Positions 54,143 through 64,000 of a stretch of 64,000 nucleotides of DNA are shown here, piece after piece (position 1 is the first letter of the stretch; each line of letters begins with the position of its first letter). Below the pieces are notes generated by a model. That model saw nothing but the letters and a program-made list of their open reading frames with translations. It searched no databases and was not told where the DNA came from. Source of the DNA: Pyrenopolyporus hunteri (Eukaryota > Ascomycota > Sordariomycetes > Xylariales > Hypoxylaceae); contig CADCXC010000009.1 of NCBI GenBank assembly GCA_902806595.1, positions 1,550,001 through 1,614,000 of the forward strand, written 5' to 3'. Made by a program: the position numbers and the translations under genes.

Positions 54143-55894
54143 GGAAGGATGCATGAGAGCATGGTTATGCCTAGGAATTCACTGTTATAAAATAGGTATT
54201 ATAGGATAGAGGTTAGTCGTTGAGGCTTGCCAGGACTCTTCTTCGTGTACCCCCTCTTAAACATTCTTATTTTCCCCCTTTCCTTACCTCTCATGTATAC
54301 TACCTAGACACCTACCTAAGTAGTAATAAGCCAAACCCTATTATACTCTCAACATTATCTTGCTGCCTTGTTTAACTACCTACATAACAAGTTAATAATT
54401 TAATATCACGAGAGCTAAACGGAACAACGGGCTGCTAACGGCCATGACCGGTGTAGAGTGGCGCATAGGAGCCGGGGTTTATAAGACTCCGGCGCCGTTG
54501 TCGGGCGTTTTGTCCCTACATCCTTTGCCTTATCACTCAGCGTAAGCGCGGCATCAGAGAGTAGCCCCCCACGGAAGATAGATATGTCCCATATATAACT
54601 AGCCGCGGCGTGCGTACCGGTACGAGGTAATGCAGGAAATATTAGACGTACCTACGGGCGCTCGGAGTATTCTTGATATCCGGAGGCGTCCAAGCTGTGT
54701 GTGCATAGACAGGGTTAATTAATAGCACTAGATAACTACTAAACGAAGTCAGCCTCTTAGATTAGTTGTCATGTAGTGGACGTAAGGGACGTACGTCGCT
54801 TTATCCTCATTCAGTATGTACCAGGCCAGAGGACTAGCCCATTAGATAGCTGATGCAACGACGAAGTCGTTCCCCTTACTATATGGCTGGTCTCATGGCA
54901 TTAGTCAATCGTTAGGTATATTTTTCTCATGCCTATGGGAAACTTCAAGAGCAGGCTATGAAAGGAAATCAGTACTCAGTCGCCACTGAGGGACATATAG
55001 GGGTCAAACCTAGCGAACACCCATCGAGTATGCCCAGGGATGTCGTCATACTATCCGAGTTAATTACAAGGTACGTTATATGGCTATTCCTCGATCCTGT
55101 TATATAGGTCATATTGTCTGAACATTGAATGACCCCGGCTCAAGAGAAAGTATCTCCTATCTGCCCGCTCAGAGAGCTGAATAGGGATAACCTAACTACT
55201 TTACCTCGACATCTTAAGTAGGTTTCGAACATGAAAGGGTTAAACTAAGTATTATTAAACCTGCCTAGAACTGCGCATTAGAAGGCCATTTTTTATACCT
55301 TAAATAAACTAATTCCCAGGTGTCATCCGTGAGCAAATAGAACCTAGGCTATTGAGCGAACTGGGATAGGTAGTTGCGATGAATATGATCGGGCATACTT
55401 CTATTTGCTTAGCTTGACCTGATTTGCGCACGAGTCCAGTCCCAGGTAATTGGTACCGGGAGCATAAGGATGTTACCACGGCCGAGCCCTTGGCAGAGCG
55501 AGCAATATAGCTGGCGATTCGCGCCATGCACGATGCCTACACACCTATAGTCGTATTGGTAACTTTTAGCCACATTCGTGATACCGGCCCCCGAATGGCG
55601 TGCTTGCAATTCTCAAATCTACCCTTGAGGTTTCCCCTATCTGCCCACCAGAATTGCCCTGCTGCGTCGCAATGCTCGAAGCGAGCCAGCCAACACAACG
55701 GCCATTAATTCCGAAAAGAGGAAGATGCTGTATGGCGAGATCGTGCCAAGATCCCGCGTACGGGGCCGGCTTCAGCCGTGGAAACAATATAAAACGCCCA
55801 CTATCTGTGACGTACGATAGTTCTACAACTTCTAGTTTCTTGAGTCGTACTTTATATGAATATACCTAGCTGTTGATATATTTACCTGGATATC
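54143..55894. other. 1.75-kb spacer between the hydrolase and the permease
   Basis: No gene I can support. Minus-strand frames at 55309-55787 are open but have no family motif and overlap the permease promoter. A TATAAAA box lies at 55788-55794. Confidence 0.45.
55788..55794 (+). promoter_or_regulatory. Putative TATA box of the permease gene
   Basis: AATATAAAACGCC about 105 nt upstream of the start codon at 55895. Confidence 0.45.
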
Positions 55895-58106
55895 ATGGCA
55901 GATTTAAAGGAGTCGGTCGTGATCCGGCCCGAGTCGCTCTCGGGGTCCGAGAAAAGACAGGGCGAAGATCCGGCCGCGGTAAAGGAGCGGATCCTTCTAC
56001 GGCAAGAATTGCAGAAGACGGAGCCTCCGGTACTCCCGATAATGACCCTGTTCCGGAGAAAGCGGCAACCCAACTTAGACGAGATCGCAACGCAACCCTC
56101 CGTATTCGACGACCCGGAAACCGCCAAGTATTTCCAACCCACTGCAAAGTATGAGAACCTACACCGGTTCGATCCGAATGCAAGATGGACGTGGGCCGAA
56201 GAGTTGCCCCTCATTAACAAGCTGGACTGGAGGATTACCCTGTGGGCATGCGTCGCATTCTTCGCGTTGGATCTTGATCGCGGGAACTTATCTCAGGCAA
56301 ACACGGATAATTTCCTAGATGACCTTGGACTATCCACGAATGGTGATTGTTTACCATCATTAACTTCTGCTAACTATGGTCTTCGAGCTGATTCTATAGG
56401 TAGATTTCAACTTAGGAAATACCGTTTTCAGACTGGCGTTCTTGTGCGCCGAGCTCCCGTCGCAGTTGGTTAGTAAGAAAGTGGGTGAGTATGAGAGCTG
56501 TACCGCTACCTAGTGGCTTTACTGATAATTGGCATAGGCCCTGATCGATGGATACCTACGATCATGTGTCTGTGGTCGATTGTGGCGGCTTCACAGTTTT
56601 GGCTGAATAGTAGAACGACTTTTCTGACTTGTCGCGTCCTGCTTGGCTTGCTACAAGGCGGCTTCATCCCGGATGTTGTCTTGTATCTTGTGGGTTGATT
56701 CTTCCTAAGGCTTTCGGACAAGCTACCTTTTAACAGAAACTGACATGTTGGTTGTCGTCTTAGTCCTATTTCTTTAAGGCTGGCGAATTGCCGTTCCGCT
56801 TGGCCCTGTTCTGGACGACGCTCAAGGTTGTCGATATCGTTGCGCCGATCCTCGCATTCGGTATTCTGCGGCTCCGGGGTCACCACGGGCGAGAAGGATG
56901 GAGATGGCTATTCCTGATCGAAGGTATTTTCACGCTCTGTGTTGGGGTCTGGTCTTGGTTTATGATGGCGCCATCCCCTACCCAGACCAGATCATGGTTT
57001 CGGCCGAAAGGCTGGTTCAATGAACGGGAAGAGGTCATCATGGTCAATCGTATATTGAGAGATGACCCATCCAAAGGTGACATGCATAACAGACAAGCTG
57101 TTGATTTCAAGAGGCTCTGGAAATCGCTGTGTGATTATGATATTTGGCCGGTTTACATCGCCGGACTCGTGTTCGGAATACCAGTCAGCCCCCCGGACCA
57201 ATACTTGACGCTTACTCTCCGAGGTCTTGGTTTCGATACATTCAACTCTAACCTGCTTTCGATCCCGACCCAAGCCCTTGGTATCGTCACTGTGAGTCTT
57301 CAGTCATATCGCGTTGACCTTTCACCCTAAAAGAAGGCTATGGAGGGTTAGTAGGCTAATTACTTCCGAAGATGCTCATCGTAACGTATCTCTCCGAGAT
57401 GTGGAACGAAAGGGCCCTATTAGGCATGTTCGCGCAGATTTGGATCTTGCCTAACATTATTGCCCTCGCTGTATTACCGAGCAGCACATCTCCGTGGGTG
57501 AAATACACGGTAGTGTCGATCTTGCTTGCGTACCCATACCGTACGTATAAAAGATACCTGATATACCGGATCCGCAACTGCTAATGCTATGAATAGCCCA
57601 TGCTATACAGGTTGGTTGGTGTAGTCGCAACTCAAATACTGTCAGAACAAGAACCGTCTCCGCGGCGGCGTACAAGTGAGCCACGTTAACACCCATAAGG
57701 GACTTTTTCAGCTAACCACTGGGACAGTATGTTTGTACAAGTCTCCGGTATCGTGTCTTCAAATATATACCGCGCCGATGACAAGCCCGAATGTGAGTTC
57801 AGTGTCTTCTTCTAACCATATTGGACATGATCTAATCAACTGACCCAATCTCGCAGATCGCCGTGGGAATAGGCAACTCGTCGCAATCTGCGCCGCAAAC
57901 ATTATCATATACCTGCTCATCAAACTTTATTACATATTGCGTAATAAACAGAGGGATAGAGAATGGAATGCGATGACTCGAGAAGTAAGAACGACATATA
58001 GGAACCGTATAGCGCCGTGCTAATAATTCCATAGGAACAACAACATTACCTAGAAACGACAACAGATCAAGGCAGTAGGAGAAAGGATTTCAGGTTCGCA
58101 CACTGA
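55895..58106 (+). CDS. MFS anion:cation symporter of the Dal5/allantoate permease family, nine exons
   Basis: Twelve-helix plasma membrane transporter, 573 aa, resembling fungal allantoate, nicotinate and vitamin permeases. Exons: 55895-56342, 56404-56484, 56538-56689, 56764-57291, 57372-57540, 57597-57675, 57728-57792, 57857-57984 and 58035-58106; all phases agree and no stop intervenes. Family motifs: ITLWACVAFFALDLDRGNLS, DFNLGNTVFRLAFLCAELPS with QLVSKKVGPDRWIP, RVLLGLLQGGFIPDVVLYLS with YFFKAGELPFRLALFW, GWRWLFLIEGIFTL, HAIQVGWCSRNSNTVRTRTV with SAA, and NIYRADDKPEYRRGNRQ. It ends MTREEQQHYLETTTDQGSRR with KDFRFAH, typical of the family. The substrate cannot be fixed by eye. It is the last gene before the telomere-like tract and is intact despite that setting. 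Confidence 0.9.
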
Positions 58107-58379
58107 CCCCAAGATTCTAAGGGCTTTTAATCTATACGATTGATAGACGACAATTACCTGTGTTGCAAAAAGGATGGAGTAGGGGCTTACCAGGGGACGT
58201 CGTGAGAAAGGGGTAATTCGCGAAATCTACAGCCCTATCCCTCCATAGATCCCTACCAACTTTAGAATCTACGTGCCTTGTTAGTCTATTTATCTGATAT
58301 TCAGTTTCGGAGCTTTATTTGACAAGTACTTTCCTGTTACGATAATTCTTAGATGCACTTGAATATTGAACGCACACCC

Positions 58380-58447
58380 AACCTTTAACCCTACCCTTAA
58401 CCCTAACTCTGACCCTAACCCTGACCCTAACCCTGACCCTAACCCTT
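58380..58447 (+). repeat. Interstitial telomere-like tract (CCCTAA/CCCTGA)
   Basis: About ten units of CCCTAA and CCCTGA, partly alternating, with a few degenerate units at the left. TTAGGG is the standard telomere repeat of filamentous ascomycetes. The tract lies inside the window, between a gene and A/T-rich DNA. Confidence 0.88.
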
Positions 58448-58489
58448 TCTCAATTTATGCACCCTAAGACTAAAGAGTAATATACCTTA

Positions 58490-61400
58490 CAGGCGAAGCT
58501 TTTGAAAATTAAGATATGGAAAAGCATTTTTAAATTTCGTATAAAATATAAACGAATATATATCGAATCGTAAAAGGATTTTTCGTTAAACCGTTAATTT
58601 AAAAAATTTTTAAATATTAAGTTTATTTTTTAGATGTAATTACGTAAAAACCATAAAAAGTTATAAAATATATATTATTAAATTATATAATTATTTAATT
58701 AAATAATAAATTTATAATATAATTAAAAAAAATAATAAATTTATTTTTTATAAATTAAATAAAATTATAATAAAAAAGTTATTATAAATATATAATATTA
58801 AATAAATAAAAAATTATTAATAAATAATTAAAATAAAATTATATAATCGTATAATAAAAAGTAAAAAAATAAAAAAAATTAATTAAATTATATATATTTA
58901 AAAATTATAAATGGGTTAATTTTATATTAATCGATATTTATATTTTTTTTAAAAATTTATATTTTAAATTTTCGTCGCGTAAAACGACGAAGTATTTAAT
59001 AAAAATATATTTATTATTATTATCGTTACGGTAAATATTTTAATATAAAATTATATTATTATATACGATTTTTAAAAAGTAATAAATTATCGATAATATA
59101 ATACGAAATAATTTCGTTATTTTATTTTAATATATATAAATTTTATAATTTTCCTTTTTATTACGATTCGATATAATTAATTTAATTTTATTAAATAATC
59201 GATATCGAAATTTTAGCCGATTACGTAATTAAAACTTATATATAAAATCGTAGTTTAATTTTAATATAACGCGTAATATTAAAAATTAAAAATAAAATTT
59301 CGTTAATATTATAAAAAAAAAAAAAATTAAATTACGGTTTTATATATAAATTTTAACGATATAATTAATTAAAGTTTCGATATTTATTTTTTAATAAAAT
59401 TAATTTAACCGCATTAAATCGTAATAATTTAAAAGTTTATACGTTTCGATATATTTTTAATTAAATTATTTTCATTTTTAAAATTTTATAATATACGATA
59501 AAAATTTTAATATTATAAAGTAAATAAATAATAAATAAATATAAATAAAAATATAATAAAGTAAATAATTATTTAAATATATTATATATCGTATAATATT
59601 ATATATTAATAATTAACTTTTTACGTTTAAGTTTTTAAATTTAATTAATTATATCGAATAATTAAACTTTAATATTTTTAATTATTTTAAAAGTAAAAGT
59701 TAAAATCGATATCGATTTTTCGACTTAAATAAATATTAAAAACGACTTAAAAATAATTTTAAATACGTTATTTACTTATACGCGTTTTTTTACGTTTATA
59801 ATAATTAAATTAATTATTTAATATATATTAATAAAATAATATATACTACGTCGATAAAAGTATTTATTATTATTATTATTATAATAATATTCGACGTAAA
59901 TATCGTAAAAATAATTAAATAAAACGATATAATATTAAAAAAAATTTTAATTTATTTTATAATTTACGTAAATATATTTTAAAAGTAAAACGATATTAAT
60001 AATTATTACGTAAACGGTTATAAATAATTAAAAATTATATTTAATAATAAAAATATATATAAATTAATTTACTTTCGAAATTATTAATTAACGATTAAAA
60101 TTATATTAATTTTAATTTTCGATATTAATAATTTTAATTATAATTATAATTATTAAAAATAATAATTTATTTTAATTTAAGTTAATAATAAATATTATTA
60201 ATTAATTAAAAAAATAAAAAAACGCGAAATTAATTTTATTTATCGATTTTAAATTATTTTTATTATTAATTTATTTACGAAAGTTTTTTTAATTTTCGTT
60301 AAAATTTAAATAATATAATCGATCGAAATAACGTTATTAATTATTTTCGACCGTTCGTCGTTATTATCGATATAATAAATAACCGATTATATAAATTTTA
60401 AAAAAAAAAAATTTTTTTTTTTTAAATTTTAATTAAAAAATTTTACTTAATTTTAATTAAGATTTTATTTAATATTAATGAAATTAATCGCTTTCGATTT
60501 AATTATTATAAAAATAATAAATTAATCGTTTTATTTAAAAATAATAATATTAATATATTATCGTCGAAAACGAATATTTCGTAATAAATTTATTTATTAT
60601 TTATTTAATTTATTCGAAAATATTTTAAAAGCGGGTATAATAATTTTCGAATTTTATTAACTTAATTTAACGTAACGATATTAAAAAATATATAATATAT
60701 TTAATCGAAATTTCGAAATATAAAAATTAAATATTTAAAATTATAAAATAAAATTAATATATAAATATTTTAGGGGAAATAAAATATAAAAAAATTATTA
60801 TAAAAAATGTAGATTATTATAAAAAACGTAAATTTTTATAAAAAACGCGAGTTCGTATAAAAAATATAAAATATTATAAAAAATATATTTATTTATATTT
60901 TAAAATATATTAACGAATAAATTTTAAATAAATTTTTATTAATATTAATTAAATTATTATTTTTAAAATATTTTAAAAGGAAAAATTATTAAATATAACC
61001 TATTTTTAAGTTAAAAAAAATAAAATTAAAGGGTTTATTAATTTAAATAATAATTATAATTAATAAATTTTAATATTATTTTTTAATTATTTAATAAATA
61101 TTTAAATATTTATTAATTTATTTTATAAATATTTATATTTATATATTAATTTATTTAAAATAAATATTTAAATATTTATTAATTATATTCGATTCGATTA
61201 TATATTTTAATAAAAAACTTTAAATTATTAATTATTTATTTATTTTAATATTTAACGTAACGTTAAATAAATACGGGAAAATAAAAATAAAAGTAATTAA
61301 AAACGGGAAAATTATAGTTAAAAATATTATAAATTTAATATAAAAAAAAATTAATAAAATTTTTAAACGTATTACGAGTTACGTTATAATATTTACGAAA

Positions 61401-64000
61401 TAGTAACTTTATTTAAATTATATAAATAATAATATAAATGAAAATAATATTATTTTTAAAAAATATTATTTTAATAAAAATTATTATTTAAATAAAAAGT
61501 TAATTTAATTAATTTATAAATTTTAAACGATATTAATAATATTATTTTATATAATAATTTTATAATAATTTAATTACGTTTTTAATTAATTACCCGTTTA
61601 AATATTATATAATATAAATAATATTTAATAAAAAAATATATACGTTTAATAATATATAATAATTTAATTTAAATGTATATATAAACTTTTTAAAAAAATA
61701 AAAAAAATAATAAAAAAAAATAAAACGTTTATTTTACTTTAATATAAAATAACTTATCGATAATTATCCTATTATAATTTTAATAATATAAATATTAATA
61801 TTATTATATTTTTATATCGTTTATTATTATTAATTTTTTTTTAAATATAAATAATTTTTTTTATATAATAATTAAATTAAAAAATTTATTATATTTATTA
61901 AATTTAATTTATAATTAACGTTTTTTCGTCGATTAATTTTATTTATAAAAATGTATTATTTAAATTTATTCGTTAATAAAACTTAACTTATTTTTACTTT
62001 TAAATAATTTAAATATATATTTTTTTTTAAAAATATTATTTTTACGTTATTTATTATAAAAACCGTAAAAAACGACAAAAAAATAATAAATAATATATTT
62101 ATAAGTTTAATTATTAATAATATAATAATAAATAACGGAGGATTAAATAAAAAAACGATATAATTAACCCGTTTTTTTTAAATTAATAAACGATTTTAAT
62201 AAAATATATTATTTTTTAAATTTTTAAGTTAAAATAATAATAATCGAATAATTTATTTTAAAAATATATTTAATTAATTATATTAAATATATGTTAAAAT
62301 ATTCGTTTTAAAATTATTTATTTTTTATTAATTAAAAATAATATTATTTCGATTTATATTAATATTAAAATTATTTTATTTTATTTATTTTTTTCGATGG
62401 TATTAATAAAAAGTCGAAGTTTTCGAATGATATTTTTTAATATTAAATGAAAAAGTTATTAATATATTATCGAATAACGACGTTTTAAATATATTTTTTT
62501 TATTTACGTTTAATTAAAATATATCGAAAAATTATCGTTTTATAATAAGTGGGTAATTAAAACGATATCGATAAAAATAAAAATAAACGTAATTTTTATT
62601 AATACGATATCGTAATTATTATAATTTAATACGATTAATTTAATTTTTTTAAATAATTAATATTAAAGTTTCGATCGAATATATCGTCGAAATTTATATA
62701 TAAAATCGCGGTTTAATTTTTTTTTTTTTTTTTTTATAATATTAATAAAATTTAATTTTTAATTTTTAATATTATAAATCGTATTAACGATTTTTTACTT
62801 TATAAATCGATATCGTTCGTTTAAAATATTTCGATATCGAAAATAAAATCGATAATTAAATCGTTTAATTTTATTAATAATAAATATATTTTATTTTATT
62901 TTAAAAAAATAATTAATAATTATAATATATATAAAAATAAATATTAAATATTTAAAATTTTTTATATCGACGTTATATTCGAAATAAAATCGATATTTAA
63001 CTTTTTAATTAATTTCGAATAATTTTTAAAAAATAAATATAATATATAAAAAGTTTTAAACGTTATTAAATTTATATAATCGTATCGATTTTTTTTTTAA
63101 CGAATAATTAAATTATTAACATTTAACTTTTAATATTTAATATATATAAATATTTTAATAAAAAATTTAATAATATATCGATATTAATTTTTTATAATAA
63201 TTTTTTTTAAATTATATTATAAAAAATTATCGTTTCGTTTTAAAAAATTACGAATTAAAAATATATAATAAAATTATTAAAATTAATATTAATAAATAAT
63301 ATTTAAATATATAATTAATTTAAATTATCGAACTATCGATTAATAAATTTTATATCTTTAAATAATAAAAAAAAAAAATAAAAACGATAAAAAAAATAAT
63401 ATATAATTATTATATAATATTATAAATAAAACTTTTTTTAAATTTAATAAAAAAAATAATTATAATCGAATATATATTAATTTATAAATAAAAATAAACT
63501 ATCGAAATAAATATAAATATATAATTAATAAATTATTTTATTATATTATTAATTATATATTTATATTTAACGATTTATTTTTATTTATAAATATTTTTTA
63601 TTATTTTCTTTTATTTTTATTTAAAACTATTTTATATTAATCGAAATAAAATAAATATCATCGATATATTATTATTTAATATTTAATTTTAAATAATAAA
63701 ATTTATCGTTTTAATCGAATTTTTAAAAAATCGAATTTTTATTTTTTTATTTTTTCGATTAACGCGTTTATTTTATTATTCGACCCATTAAAATACGAGT
63801 TATTTAATAAAATATTAAATATTAAAAAAAAATTTATATACGATATCGATATTAAAATTAACGACGACGTTAATAACGAAAAAATAAAATATATACGTAT
63901 ATACGTATATTTAATAAAACGGATAATAAAATAATTAATATAATCGTTAAATTTAAAAATAAATAATAAAAATATTTTTTAATTAACGTCGAAGTTAAAT
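58490..64000. repeat. Large A+T-rich block with RIP-like decay, continuing past the right edge
   Basis: More than 5.5 kb made almost only of A and T, with no gene-like frame. CpA and TpG dinucleotides are nearly absent, and most surviving C and G sit in CpG (TCGA, ACGT, TCGT). This fits repeats heavily mutated by C-to-T change, as in subtelomeric or centromeric heterochromatin. No original transposon reading can be recovered by eye. Confidence 0.85.

Noticed and set aside
55309..55787. Minus-strand frames upstream of the permease
   Set aside because: No recognised motif, no convincing splice chain and overlap with the permease TATA region.
58107..58379. Possible further exon of the permease
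   Set aside because: The reading already ends with the family-typical DFRFAH tail and a stop at 58104-58106.

Overview
The window looks like a chromosome segment of a filamentous ascomycete, most likely a Sordariomycete. The signs are GT-AG introns of about 48-150 nt in most genes, a CCCTAA/CCCTGA telomere-like tract, A+T-rich blocks with the CpA/TpG loss expected of repeat-induced point mutation (RIP), and typical Pezizomycotina families (tyrosinases, fungal rhodopsin-domain membrane proteins, a Dal5-type permease, a SIN-pathway Cdc14). No species can be named from sequence alone.

Layout: 0-5.2 kb is gene-poor. It holds a tyrosinase cut by the left edge, an intron-containing tRNA-Arg(ACG) and an orphan gene. 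5.4-22.3 kb is a compact, G+C-richer housekeeping block: mitochondrial carrier, ribosomal protein L22, tail-anchored fatty aldehyde dehydrogenase, exosome Rrp4, a Pex24/dysferlin-type peroxin, an F-box protein, GGPP synthase, SIN component Cdc14 and a Cys-rich receptor-like protein. Within it lie an A+T island (17.6-18.2 kb) and several TAGGTACC-type palindromic tracts. 23.3-28.3 kb is an accessory block with a MITE-like inverted-repeat element, a seven-exon rhodopsin-domain gene and a complete ten-exon tyrosinase. 28.4-46.9 kb returns to conserved genes: an HD phosphohydrolase, a glycogen-binding-fold protein, Mpe1, a Sur7/PalI-type protein, a PLC-like phosphodiesterase, an amidohydrolase, Get3 and a small repeat protein. 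46.9-58.1 kb is accessory again, with a second rhodopsin-domain gene, a decayed TPR-CHAT gene, a secreted alpha/beta hydrolase and a nine-exon allantoate-type permease. From about 58.4 kb a short telomere-like tract leads into at least 5.5 kb of nearly pure A/T sequence with no genes.

Several accessory genes are invisible as long ORFs because their exons are only 8-270 nt. I rebuilt them by hand from conserved motifs and splice sites, and every proposed junction keeps frame. No single pathway links the whole window. The accessory blocks combine secreted oxidases and a hydrolase with surface receptors and a nutrient permease, which suggests environment-facing functions next to repeat-rich DNA. 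No CRISPR array, rRNA gene or viral gene was seen.
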